Assembly: GCA_024663395.1 (NCBI GenBank)
Contig: JANFAH010000011.1
Span: forward strand, 1,178,001 to 1,242,000
Direction of reading: 5' to 3'
Source: Pisolithus tinctorius
Taxonomy: Eukaryota; Basidiomycota; Agaricomycetes; Boletales; Pisolithaceae
Length of the DNA stretch: 64,000 nucleotides
Shown in pieces: positions 12,670 through 24,300 of the stretch. A program made the position numbers and the translations under genes. The notes under the pieces are model-generated. The model was not told the origin of the DNA and did not search any database. It saw nothing but the letters and a program-made list of their open reading frames with translations. Position 1 is the first letter of the stretch. Each line of letters starts with the position of its first letter.

Positions 12670-14286
12670 TCACAAACTAGCATCAATGGCATTGTGTGTG
12701 GTAGGAGCAGTCGAACTACATCCATGCTTCTGAAGTAAATCTAAGATATATGCTTGGTGGTGGTCAGGGTTAACTAGTGTCAAAACATCTGAAATATAGT
12801 CATCCTCCCTGATGAGTTTGAAAAGTGAAATGTGTTGGTCAATACTCAGATCAGCATGCTCCTCCTCCACAATACAAATGGCACTCTGCTTCTTTGAGCT
12901 CAGTCACTCCTCAGCCAGCTGCATTGTACATTTGATAGAGCCTGCCAGCTGGGTAACAGCACCAAGCAGGGTCACCAAAAGCAGGTTGGGTGGCTCTTCT
13001 GGCAGTGGTGCTTGTAGCCAAGTGTTGCATGAGGAGGACCCTGCAGCAGCAATCACCATTGCATCAGTCATGGACATCGCAGGAAGTGGTTCACCTATGT
13101 TGGCCCCCCTCCTCTTCTTCACAGAAGGCCATGTGTCGACAGAGGAGATGGTGTTTGCATATGGGAGCTCCAGAAAATTTGATCTAGCAGCAGGGTCAGT
13201 GTCACTGATTTTGGTGAAGGGATGCTTTCCCTGGCTTGATGCATTGGAGTGGGGAGGCCTCAGATTGCCAGTGCTAGTACTGCCACTTGTCAGGTGGCTA
13301 GGGGAGGAGAGTGTTTGAAAGGAAAATGTCTCCAAATTTACAGAGCTCAGTGATGAGGGAGGGGGGGGGGATTCCATGGAAATGTCACATTGAGGGCCTT
13401 CATCCTCTCCAGTGGTGATGGTGGTAGAGGCAGAATTGGTGGCAGCAGACATGGAAGGTGCATTGAATTCACCAGCAGTCAAGGTAGTAGACATGGTGGG
13501 GGTGGCAGATGTGGGAGAGGTGGCAGATAGAGCTGAGGTAGACATACCAGGAGCACTGGCATCAAATGCATGATGACCACTTGCAACGCCACTTGGCATG
13601 ATCTCAGATATCATATCAAGCAATGACCATCCCCGATTCCTGTATGGATGAAGAGATTTGTGTGTCTAAATTCATTGCCATCAGTCAGTATCTATAGATA
13701 CAATGTGACCAAAGAAATATTTGACCTTCATATATTTGTCCCAGACCTGCCCTGCATCGGTACCAACAATCGCAGCACCATTTTCATTGTCCCAGTGTTT
13801 TCCAGATGTACAATACCTTTGAATCTCAGCATATAGCTGCCTCAGCTAAATATCAGGCACTGATCAGTATGATGAAATAGATAATGAAAAGGTATGACCT
13901 ACCACCCTCCACTTGTTCTTGCATTGCAATGGTGTCTTCACAGGAGTCCCAGGCATTTGATAGGCTGCGATAGCAGCAGGAAGGTGGTTGTATGTTTGTG
14001 GCTTGAAGTTCCCTGTTCCATCCATTGCCTCTGCATGATGGGAGTGGAGAAACTTGACAAGTTTCTCTTCTTCTACTGGCATCCACTGTGCCACTACCTT
14101 GGGTTCACTGTTGCTTTTGGGAGGCATCAGGAGAAGGATCGCGCTCTGGATGGCCACCACCACCACAGATGCTAGGATCCCCCAAATGTGTTGAAGATCA
14201 CTGTGGTCAAATCGATAGTCCATGGCTTGAGAGAACAAGGTTTGGATTTCAAACTCAGTTGACCTGCCCTGCCGGTGTGCTGACAA
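12670..14286 (-). CDS. Myb/SANT-like DNA-binding protein of the Harbinger element
   Basis: Harbinger elements usually encode a Myb-like partner that binds the ends and helps the transposase enter the nucleus. The minus-strand ORF from 14286 (140 aa) contains the trihelix/SANT-like block: QWMPVEEEKLVKFLHSH, then a NFKPQTY segment and a PVKTPLQCKNKW segment. Downstream, 13623-12904 encodes a Ser/Thr/Pro-rich low-complexity stretch with a KKRRG basic patch. 12870-12670 encodes a short acidic segment (SIDQHISLFKLIREDD) that looks like the conserved C-terminal helix of these proteins. The exon joins between the three pieces were not resolved, so the coordinates span the whole gene. It lies tail to tail with the transposase inside the same TIRs. 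Confidence 0.72.
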
Positions 14287-14651
14287 TCCAAATAACTACA
14301 ATGTGGTGACCTGGCATGCATACTCGGGTTGTTTCAAGTTTCTGAACAGGCTCTTATACGGCCAAAGCCCTCTGGGCGCTCCTGGACGCATTTTGGGAAA
14401 GCACATCACACTAGAACATGGCCAGCACCGCTGGCAGGCACCTTGTTTACCACGCCGGAGCGCTGCCTTTGCAGCATGCGCAACATGACAGAGATATGTA
14501 ACCAATTGATTCTAGTACCCATAGCATGCCCACTATCCAAGATGATGTAGTACACATACGTTACAAGCACATGCTAGCAGCCCACCTCACCCCTAAGCAG
14601 TCTCCTCACTGCCGAGGAATTGACACCTGAGCAGCTCCTGTCTATGCAGCA

Positions 14652-15645
14652 TCAGCAACGAGCCCACAGCACACAGGTAGGAGTGACCCATGAATCATCC
14701 TCGATCAGAAAACACTGAGCATGGACAAAGGGATAAACGGCCCCACATACATAACCCCCCAAAACCCAGATCAAGTCAATGAATCCCAAGCAGTCGAAAA
14801 GCTCTGCCACTGAAAGTGACACGCCCTGCATTTTGCTGATATTAACCCACAGGCCACGTTGGTCAGTAATTGAGCGAGGCATCAACCTACAAAGGCCAGA
14901 CTCTCCATGAATGTCGCTGCAAGCCACCAAAGCAAACCCACGCCCTGCATACTTTTTGAGGGCGCATCTCGTCTTGAACCCGAAGGGCTCGAAGTATAAA
15001 GGCCCTGCATTAACCATCGACAGTAGATGGAGGGTTAGTGTCGGATAAGCACAGAAGATGTTGTCTGCAGTGATAAAATTCATAACAGCTGTGCTGTGAA
15101 ACTCGAAAATGGGTGAGACAGCAGCCGCAGTGGAGGACACAATGACATCGATAGACTGACGGAAGTTGGAGAATGAGACGATGGCACAAATTGAAGAAGA
15201 CCCATAAGGCCCTGTGTGCATGCTGTGCTCGTGCACAATCACATAGCCTGTGCAGAGGTGAGAGACGCACACATGTCAAGGACAATCAGAGGAACCCACC
15301 TTCACATTCCAGCAGCATTGTTAGGTAACTCAACTGATGGCAGGAGACGTATATATCAAGGTCACCTGGAAGCCAAGGGGTCTCGTTCGCTGGTAAGAGG
15401 ATGTGCAGCACACAGGATCCAGACACCACCGCATCACATGACCACAACAGACTCAGCAGCGTCTCAACTCTGTCGAAAAATAGCTTGGTCAACAGGTGCA
15501 GATGGTGCTGCATGTAATCACAAGCGATCCTATTCAGCACAGGAGGAACCTGCGCTACCATAGTGATGTCCACAATGTTACAATATCCAAGGATATGTCG
15601 GATAACCTCGAGTGGCAGAGAATACATCTTAGGTGGGAGAGTCAT
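14652..15645 (-). CDS. F-box-like protein with nucleotidyltransferase-like signature
   Basis: Two exons join cleanly: 15645-15300, then 15247-14652, with a 52-nt intron at 15299-15248. The start region (LPLEVIRHILGYC) resembles an F-box-like helix. Exon 1 then has a VVSGSCVLHILLP...PGDLDIYV block, and exon 2 has SIDVIVSS and FHSTAVMNF segments. A GS...DLD...D arrangement matches the minimal polymerase-beta-fold nucleotidyltransferase signature. I recall this architecture as a common uncharacterised family in Agaricomycetes, where it is often annotated F-box. No internal stop is present. Function is not known; adenylyl- or nucleotidyl-transfer is an inference from three short motifs. An alternative start is the Met at 15627. 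Confidence 0.5.
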
Positions 15646-16039
15646 GTCGATAGTACCTCATCAAGCGTACAATATATACCTCACACTGTAAGGGGTATAA
15701 GGGGCCCCCCTTACCCAGCACGTGACGCCTTTGAGGGGCTCTAGATGTCTGGTGCCACTCAAAACTGCCGCAGAGCATGACATTTTGTGTATTGGCATGG
15801 ATGAGATTACTGTATAGAAGGCGAAACCGAAGACTACTCTGCCGCCGCGATTCTTCCTTCAACGGCCGGGAAGCGGTTTGCCAGCCTGAAGAGGTTGTTT
15901 AGAGAGGCCACATCACAGGCAGGATCGAGACACTCACTCCAATAGGACACGCAATATGTCCTGCAAGTCATCTTCTGCATGAATGTTCAGTGGCATCAAA
16001 TGAGCAGGCCGCACTCAGATGAAGATGTAGGTCGCATTT

Positions 16040-16941
16040 TGTCACTCCGTCTGATGATGCGCCAGATCAAAAAATACAATGTAGACCCTCCTGCCGATAT
16101 CCACACAAGTCCTGGATACCTCAACATCTGCCACAAAGACGTACTGAGTCCCGGAGATCCAGATATCATCATTCCCAGACACCCAAACATTGAAATGACA
16201 GGGGCCTGATGTGGGGCCAAACAAGAACCCCCAAACTTCATACTGTGTGCTATTGACTTTGTCACCAGCGAGTGAGGTCATGGTGAACTGTACACGACGT
16301 GATCAATTATGCAAGGCATGAATGAGCAAAGATGGTGCCACCTATCTGTGGATGAATGACTTTGAGAAAGATGGTGGATGCGGTGGAGACACAGTAGATT
16401 GAGGTTGCAGGCGAGATAGGGGACGTAGCGCACATCGCAGGAGGGGCACCCCTAAAGCACCTGCTGATTGAACCCCAGGACTCAGTAACATACAAAAATA
16501 AAACATTTGAACTGATCAATCATGCAGGGTACCCAGCCACACTTGATGTATACACGGACGCTGGCAGCCCAGGCAGTCTCTAAACTGGCCATTGTCTACA
16601 ATCATGGTGGATTGTAATTGTCTGTGCGGAGAGGGCCTGAGCCAATGGCGATGATGTTTCCTTGCACAGCCATCAGACGAAAGACCACCACATCAGGTCA
16701 CATGTTCTGTTGACATACAAGATTTATATACATGATCAAGCTACTTAAGTAAAACACAACGTAGTGTTGATTGAATGGTGTCGGCCCACCAGCATCTGCA
16801 TTAGGTCTGCGAGACGGAGGACAGCGACATCAGCACGACATTCCGTATAAGAGGGGGTTGCTTATGAGACGAGACCTCTTGTTACCGGCAATCGAGTTCT
16901 GCAAGCTCTGACGCACCCACTTGAAGGGGTTCACGGGTCCA
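16040..16941 (-). pseudogene. 3' part of an unknown gene split by the gypsy insertion
   Basis: Reading the minus strand across the gypsy insertion (26512 joined to 16941) keeps one frame open. It continues as PLRGPVNPFKWVRQSLQNS, so this is the same gene as 26512-27530. Further on, a well-formed stretch at 16281-16045 includes YVFVADVEVSRTCVDIGRR and VYIVFFDLAHH. Several frames alternate between these blocks, so exon borders are unresolved and the gene may also carry frameshifts. I do not recognise the family. It may be an accessory or captured gene of the adjoining Helitron, but nothing in the sequence proves that. Confidence 0.45.
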
Positions 16942-16946
16942 CGCAA
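16942..16946. repeat. Target-site duplication CGCAA, left side of gypsy
   Basis: CGCAA precedes the left LTR and is repeated at 26507-26511 immediately after the right LTR. Five base pairs is the usual length for Ty3/gypsy integration. Confidence 0.93.
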
Positions 16947-17396
16947 TGTTACGTTTCACCCCTAACTCTTCTTCTTCACTGTACGTTTACCTTGCTTTTG
17001 ATCCATTGGACATAGTTTCCCTTTTGAGCTGTCTTCTCTTTGATCTGATGGCTCCCTATTTCCACCACTAGCATTACTCGCTCGTTACATGCTTAGGACA
17101 TGTGTCGTCGTTGTTCAACCAATGGCGTAGTTACCTCGGTACATGCGGACGCCTCATGGTCCGTTTTCATGTAGTATTTAGACTGCTGGCTCAAGTCCTG
17201 GAAACCCAGACTTGAGCTGCTCAATCATATGCAGCATTCTCAGAACTTCGCCCTCAGTGTCCCTCACCAGGACCACTCTTACCGGTGTCGTCCCAAATCC
17301 TCTGTCATTTACAGAGGTTACTGCAGCCGTTGCTCAGTAGAAACCTTAGTCTGCGTTTGAGCTCTCCCTACGTCTTGACTTCGGTCAAGCGTAACA
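16947..17396 (+). repeat. Left (5') LTR of the gypsy element
   Basis: 450 bp with TG...CA ends. Hand alignment to the right LTR shows no length change and differences only at CpG-derived dinucleotides (see findings). Confidence 0.95.
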
Positions 17397-17913
17397 AAAG
17401 CTCAAGTCTACAGCCTTTGGCCGAATCGGTCACTGCTTAGTGCACCACCACGAACCCCCGAAACAACCGACATTGGGCACCGTTGCGACCCACTCATGAA
17501 GAATCGTCATCTGACGAAGAACAGGAGAGCACTGTCACAGACACCTCCTCCAATGAACCCGAACAACCAGATAGAGGCTTTACCTCAGGTATCCTCTCGA
17601 ACCTTTTTACTCAATCCCTTGCTTCGCTTGGTACTCCTGTCCCACCGGTACCCACCCCACTTCCTACACCCCTGACCCCACCACAGAACATGATGTCTGG
17701 TTCATCGTCGAAGGGAATGACTGCTGTCACTGGAGTCAAACCCACTGAATTGAAGATCGGTGCTCCCTCTGATTTTGATGGAGACCAGAAGAACGCCATG
17801 AGCTGGCTGTACTCAGTACAGACGTACCTCTTGGTGAATGAAGAACTGTATGATACCGACACCAAAAAGGTGGTCTATGTGCTATCATACATGAAGAAAG
17901 GTGTTGCCTGCTC

Positions 17914-17918
17914 CTGGG
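17914..17918. repeat. Target-site duplication CTGGG, left side of nested element
   Basis: CTGGG at 17914-17918 is repeated at 20635-20639 after the right LTR of the nested element. Removing the element and one copy restores the gag frame. Confidence 0.92.
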
Positions 17919-20634
17919 TGTGACAAGACCTAAACAACAGGGTTTGTTGTAGGCTCGCACCAAGAACCAACAGAAGAGAAGAAGAAGAAGAAGAAAGGGG
18001 AGATGGCTTAGAAGCAGGCAACTTTAGGACTCGAAGACCCAAATGAACTAGCTTGGAGCTAGTTGGGCGATTGAACAATGGTACTTATACTAAGGTACAT
18101 GTGGTAACAACGAGGCATACATGAGGTCTGTGACATCATAGTGATGTCATAATGATATCATAGTGGAGTGGAACATACCAGAAGGGGAAAGCGAGGCGGA
18201 GGTGAGGTGAGGTCTAGGCCAGAGCCCAGACCAAGTCCGAGAGATAAGATAAGATGCAAAGATTAGATAAGACAAAAAGAAAAGAGAAGAGAAGAAAAGA
18301 AAGGAAAAGAGTACGTATCATAACACTATCCCCTCCTTAGAAATCGACTTCCAGGCGATTAAAGACGGGAACAGTGTCAGTGAAGTTCTCGAGGGGTTTA
18401 AAGAGGGAGGAGAAGAGGGAAGAATCCATGCCACAGAGTTTTCAGGGAGCAGAAGGATTGTGGCGATGGAAGTCTCTGACAGCACCAGGGGCAGACTTCA
18501 AAGCGGACTCAGGTTCCCAGGTGCGATCCTCGTCATGGTACCCCTTCCAATGGACGAGGTATTCAAGCCTGTTCCACTTTAGGCGAGAATCAGTGACATA
18601 GTCCACCTCAAACTCCTCATCACCCTCGTGTCCCACCACTGGTCCTGGGCAAGTGACAGTTTGGCCCTCTAAAGGTCCCTTGTACAGTTTGACCCGAGAA
18701 ACGTTAACGACCGGATGGACTTTGAGCGTTTTAGGAAGTTTCAGCTCTACTGCATTGGTTTGAGTGAAACAACCTTGTAGGGGCCAATCCATCATTTGGC
18801 GAGCTTTTGGGAGGGGCGACCTGAGAGAGAGATCCGGGAAGTTTCTAACCAGACCATGTCACCAACAGAGTAGGAGGGGGCGTCAGAGCGAGATGTGTCT
18901 GCAGAGACCTTCATTCATTCTGAAGCTTTGTCCAAAGCCTTCCTTGTGTCCTCCAAGACCTTAGCGAGGTCTACAGCATGATCCGTAGCTGCCTCGGCCT
19001 TGGAAAGAAAGGGTTCCACACCCATCCTGGGAGTGTAGGAACAAGTAACTGAGAAGGGACTCCTGCCAGTAGACTCCTGTCACTTATTATTGTAGGAGAA
19101 CTGGGCAACCTTGAGCCAAGAAGGCCAAGAGTCCTGTCGGTCACTGACAAAGAGACAGAGATACTGCTGCAGGTCCTGGTTTAGATGTTCCGTCTGGCCA
19201 TCTGTTTGGGGGTGGAAGGCGGTGGAGAGCTTGGGTTTGACCCCAAGCATCTTGCAGAGCTCAGTAGTGAATGCACTGGCAAACTGGGGCCCTCGGTCAG
19301 AGATGACGGAGGATGGCAATCCATGCTGAGTCCAGACATGGTCACGGAAGAGTTCTGCCATCTGTAGCGAGGACACCTCCTTGACAGTAGGGGCAAAGAC
19401 CACCTCCTTAGAGAACCTATCTACCACCACCATGACACTATTGAAGCCTCGTGCCTCTGGCAGCTCCATGAAGTCCGGTCCAAGGACACTCTGGTACAGG
19501 GTTTGGAAGGAGCTTTCCTGCAGGAGGAGTTCTAGAGCTTTTTGCCATCTGGCAATGGTGACATGCTGAAACATAGTCTCTGACAGTGGTGGTCATCCCA
19601 GGCCAGACATAGTTGCGAGACATGAGCTCTAGGGTTTTCTTCCATCCAGGATGTCCCACAAGGGGGGTGTCGTGATGCTTTTCAAGGCAGTGGATCCTGA
19701 TGGCAGGCGGGACGTAAACCCTCCCCTGGCAAATGTATAATCCCTCCCTGAAGACAGAGCCTTCTGGTTGCGGAGTTACCAAGGAGGCGGACTTCAAAGT
19801 GGTGACAAGATCAGTGTCCTCTCCTACCATCAAGGTAGTTGCTACCCTGGAGGGATCGAGCAACGTGACCCCCTGATTATCTGACCCTTTTGGCTCGTGA
19901 TCCTCTCTCCTAGAAAGGGCGTATGTATCCCTTATGCAGCTGGTCCTGGATGCCTTCCATAGCGATCTGGACATCTTAGGGTGTGACGGGGACAGAGGTT
20001 GTAGCGGGGTTGCTGTGGTTCAGTGGGAAGTGAACAAGGGAAGATGGATTTGGTGGAGAAGGGGTAAGAGGGGGGTGGTGGAAGGGGGTAAAGGTTATGA
20101 TCGAAGAGCGGGGTGAGCGAACGATGCTCAGGAATGTATGGAACGAAGAGGTTGGGGTCGGGTTCTGAGGCTGGGGGACTTGGCGAGTACACCCATGAGC
20201 CTTTGTGAAGGAAGCGAGGAATGGTGATGAACAGTGTGAGGGTACAACGATGAGAAGCTAGTTCAAGTGTGACAAGACCTAAACAACAGGGTTTGTTGTA
20301 GGCTTGCACCAAGAACCAACAGAAGAGAAGAAGAAGAAGAAAGGGGAGACAGCTTAGAAGCAGGTGACTTTAGGACTCGAAGACCCAAATGAACTAGCTT
20401 GGAGCTAGTTGGGCGATTGAACGATGGTACTTATACTAAGGTACATGCGGTAACAACAAGGCATACATGAGGTCCGTGACATCATAGTGGAGCGGAACAT
20501 ACCAGAAGGGGAAAGCGAGGCGGAGGTGAGGCGAGATCTAGGCTGGAGCCCAGACCGAGTCTGAGAGATAAGATAAGATGCAAAGATTAGATAAGATGAA
20601 AAGAAAAGAAAGGAAAAGAGTATGTATCATAACA
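17919..20634 (-). mobile_element. Nested, internally deleted Ty3/gypsy retrotransposon (minus orientation)
   Basis: LTRs at 17919-18325 (407 bp) and 20268-20634 (367 bp) are flanked by CTGGG duplications. On the coding strand each LTR starts TGTTATGATAC and ends GTCACA. Coding sequence runs on the minus strand, so 20268-20634 is the 5' LTR. A purine tract (AAGGAGGGGATAG) precedes the 3' LTR. Only the far N-terminal region, a remnant of the end of RNase H (ALSRREDH), integrase and chromodomain remain. Protease, reverse transcriptase and most of RNase H are missing, so the element could only have moved with help from a relative. The left LTR has a longer (GAA)n run and a 21-bp ATCATAGTGATGTC-type extra segment. 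Confidence 0.9.
18442..20312 (-). pseudogene. Remnant polyprotein of nested element: N-terminus, integrase, chromodomain
   Basis: From 5' to 3' on the minus strand: 20312-19932 encodes a Pro/Ser-rich N-terminal piece. 19974-19438 contains the RNase H tail and the H2C2 integrase zinc region (HHDTPLVGHPG...CHHCQMAK). 19574-19080 holds the integrase core with Asp in VVVDRFSKE, SDRGPQFASAF and FHPQTDGQTEHLNQD. 18795-18442 carries the chromodomain (EYLVHWKGYHDEDRTWEP). The pieces lie in different frames, so indels separate them. The junction near 19930 joins gag-side sequence directly to the RNase H end and marks the internal deletion. Confidence 0.85.
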
Positions 20635-21312
20635 CTGGGCCGCCACCTTTCAGAAGGTCGCTCTGGAGAAAACACACCCTAGTTTTGGGACCTTTACCGA
20701 CTTTGTGAAAAGTTTTAAGGAGTCATTCACCTCCGCCGACACCGCAGGAACCGCAATCACTAAATTGCGTACCCTAAAACAGAAAGAATCAGTCGAACAG
20801 TATATCACCGATTTCTGAACTGCCACAGCTGACTCAACCATCACGGAAGATGTTGCCTTGATCAAGTTCTTCTCCCAAGGACTCAAACCTTTCATCGCAA
20901 ACAGAAATCACATGATGGAAACCACTCCCACCAAAATTACTGAGTGGTACACCCAAGCGCAAAAGTTCAACGCTAAATGGAGGAAGGTAAACGAAGCCTT
21001 GGGAAGAAAAGAAAAGAAAACGTTCCACCCTAGGAACAACCTTGCTGAAGAAAAAGATCCAAATGCTATGGACGTGGATGGAGTGAGACTCTGCAAAGAA
21101 GAATGAGACCATCACATCAAAGAAGGAAGATGTTTTGGTTGCGGAAACAAAGGACACCTCTCTCAGGAATGTCCGGACAAGGGGAAAACCCCCCAGAAGA
21201 AAGTCAAGAAGATCTGCAAAATTGTGGAGGTAGAAGAAAGTGATGATGAAGAAAAAGTCATTGGTCCATCCATTGCTCTGGTCAATATCGCTAGGGCTCT
21301 TGGAAAGGATTT

Positions 21313-24300
21313 TTGAATGGGAACTCTGTGTTGACGCCAGATGTTCCCCAAACTAAGGACAGTTTAGTTTCTGTTGCACCTGTACTTGTAACGTCTACAC
21401 CAGAACGTACTATGCAGATCCCCATTTCCCTTTACACATCAGAAACTACCCTGAAAGTCGTCAACACTACTGCTCTGGTTGATTCCAGAGCAGAAATTTC
21501 TTGCATCAATTGGGGTTTTGTGCAAAAGCACCAAATCCCCACTCAACGCCTTGCCGAACCCATCCTCGCCAAGAATGCCGATGGAACCCAGAACTCAAAA
21601 GGAAGAATATTGTTTTCCGCCACTCTCTACTTCAAGGTTGAAGGACTCGTCCACCAGTCCTTTTTCCATGTCATCAACTGTGGAATGGAAAACGTTATTC
21701 TAGGTCTCCCCTGGCTTCAGGAAAACAACCCTGTCGTGGACTGGAGGATGGGCATGTTGTCTATCGACGAGAAAACTGATAGATCAAAGGAGTTAAGACG
21801 CAACATCTCTTCCGTTGCCATTGAAGAACCCACCGTGAATCTTGTATCCCCTGCTGAAAAGAAAGGGATAAACAAATTCATGGATTACGAAGAACCAGAA
21901 GATGAAACCATCCGGGCACACTTCGTGATGTCGGTTGGAAAGCTTGTCGAAGAAACTAAGAAGGTTAACCCCAACAATAGCTTTCTCCAGAAAATCACCA
22001 CAGCTACGGAGCTGGCCCAGGAAGAACACAAGAAGAAACCGAAAGCTGTCCTCCCTGAAGAGTACAAAGACTTCACCTCGGTTTTTGAGAAACCATCCGA
22101 TGGGGTTTTACCTCCATCATGACCATATGACCATGCCATAAACCTTGTAGAGGACTTCGTCCCCAAGGTGGCCAAAGCATACCCACTCTCTCCCTCTGAA
22201 TGAGAGTCTGCAGAGAAGTTTATTGAAGAAAACCTTCGAGAGGGAAAGATTCGCCCCTCGAAATCTCCCCAAGCTGCTCCCTTCTTCTTCATAGGAAAGA
22301 AAGATGGCTCCTTGTGTCCCTGCCAAGACTACAGGTATCTGAACAGAAATACGGTGAAGGATGCATATCCCCTTCCCCTCATTTTGGACCTTGTAGACAA
22401 ACTCAAGGGAGCCTCTATCTTTACAAAGATGGATGTCAGATCAGGCTACAACAATGTCCGAATCAAGGAAGGAGACCAATGGAAAGCTGCATTCATCACG
22501 CATAAAGGTCTCTTCGAACCTACCGTCATGTTCTTCGGGTTGTGCAACTCCCCTGCCACCTTCCAGCGATTCATGAACGACTCTTTCAGAGATATGATCA
22601 CTGAAGGATGGCTGGTCATCTATATGGATGATCTCCTCATTTTCTCTACCGACCCTGAAGAACACAAACGAAGAACCCGTTGCATCCTTGAAAGGATGAG
22701 AGAACTCTCCCTCCCTCTGAAATTGGAAAAATGTCATTTTGATCTTGCTGAAGTGGAATACCTTGGCATGATCATTAAAGAAAACACCGTCGCCATGGAC
22801 CCCATTAAAGTCCAAGGCATTGCTGAATGGCCTGTCCCAAAGAAGGTCAAAGATGTGCGATCCTTTTTAGGATTCACAAACTTCTATAGGAGATTCGTCC
22901 CCTATTACTCCAATATTGCACAACCACTCATTGACCTCACCAAGAAAACAATTGACTGGAACTGGTCAAAGAAATGTCAGGATGCCTTTGACCTCCTAAA
23001 AAGAATCTTCATGGCTCAGCCGACCCTTCAAATGCCTGATACCTCTCAGCCATTTGCAATTACTACAGATGCGTCCAAGTATGCAACAGGAGGAATCCTC
23101 CTTCAAGAAGATTCGAACAGACAATGGCAACCTTGTGCCTTTCTGTCTCAATCGTTTAACCCTGCAGAGAGAAACTACAACATATATGACAGAGAACTGC
23201 TTGGGGTTATTCGAGCATTGAAATCTTGGAGACATTATCTCCATGGATCCCCATTCCTGGTTAAGGTCTTCACAGACCATAAAAACCTGACGTACTTCAA
23301 AGCACCACAGAACTTGAACCGTTGCCAAGCCCGCTGGCTCCTTGACCTCGCAGACTTCGATCTGCAGTTGGAGCACGTCCCAGGCAAAGACCTGGCTGCA
23401 CCAGATGCGCTCTCCTGCCGACCTGACCACATCCCCAACAATGACGAAGACAACAAAGGGGTCACCCTCCTTCTGCAGACCTTGTTCATCAACCTCATCA
23501 ATACCAACCTTACTCAGAAGGTTGCATCATCTTCTATGAGCAACCCCATTGTCCAGACTGCGCTTCGTGCCATAGAAAACGTTGACATGCCACTCCCATT
23601 CAAGTCCCACCTCTCCGATTGGAAGTTCGACAACGGAGTGTTACTTTACAGGGATCGGGTGTATATCCCTGATGATCCAACCCTCTGACGAACCATCGTA
23701 TTCAACCACCATGACCACCCCTCTGCCAGACACCCTGGTATCCTGAAAACCTGACAACTCGTTTTGTCCGAGTTCTGGTGGCCTGGACTTGCGTCTTTCA
23801 TCCGAAAATATGTCGAAGGCTGTGCTACATGCCAGCAAAACAAGGTTAACACACATCCGACAGCACCACCCCTTACGCCTATTCCCTCCACCTCGACCCA
23901 CCCTTTCCAACAGATCTCTTGTGATCTGATTACTGACCTGCCTGTTTCCAATGGCTATGATTCCCTTTTGGTCGTGGTAGACCATGGGCTTACAAAGGGG
24001 GTAATTTTATCACCCATGAAGAAAACCGCCTCTGCTGCTGACATTGCAGCACTGTTTTTCAAAAGAGTCTACTCCCATTTCAGGTTGTACGACAAAGTTA
24101 TATCAGATCGAGGCCCTCAGTTCGCCTCCGCTTTTGCAAAAGAACTCGCTTCCCTCTTGGGATATTCCCTTGCCCTGTCAACGGCATATCACCCACAAAC
24201 TGATGGAGAGACAGAACGGGTGAACCAAGAAGTCGAGACCTATCTCCACATCTTCTGCCAAAATGACCCCGCCTCATGGGTAAACAACCTCCCTATGGCA

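Larger units (their letters stand above)
11009..14353 (+). mobile_element. Complete PIF/Harbinger DNA transposon, 3345 bp
   Basis: The ends form a terminal inverted repeat. The left end reads GAGCCTGTTCGGCAACT and the reverse complement of the right end GAGCCTGTTCAGAAACT, with further imperfect matching to about 30 bp. TTA target duplications flank both ends. The element carries the two genes expected of this superfamily: a DDE transposase (+) and a Myb/SANT-like DNA-binding protein (-), transcribed toward each other. Both are damaged or uncertain, so autonomous activity now is unlikely. It sits in an unassigned minus-strand ORF (10404-11042). Confidence 0.92.
17483..21316 (+). pseudogene. 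Gypsy gag, interrupted by nested element and two TGA codons
   Basis: The 5' part (17483-17918) encodes an acidic, Pro-rich N-terminus and then a retrotransposon gag segment ending VACSW. After removal of the nested element and one CTGGG copy, the frame continues at 20640 (AATFQKVALEK) into YITDF, SQGLKPFI, and a CCHC zinc knuckle CFGCGNKGHLSQEC at about 21131-21172. In-frame TGA occurs at 20816-20818 and 21104-21106, both where relatives usually have Arg (EFR, EER). The gag stop TGA at 21314-21316 overlaps the start of the pol frame. Gag forms the virus-like particle and binds RNA. Confidence 0.85.

Noticed and set aside
19932..20312. Independent Pro-rich gene on the minus strand
   Set aside because: It lies inside the nested retroelement next to its 5' LTR and is best read as the start of its polyprotein.
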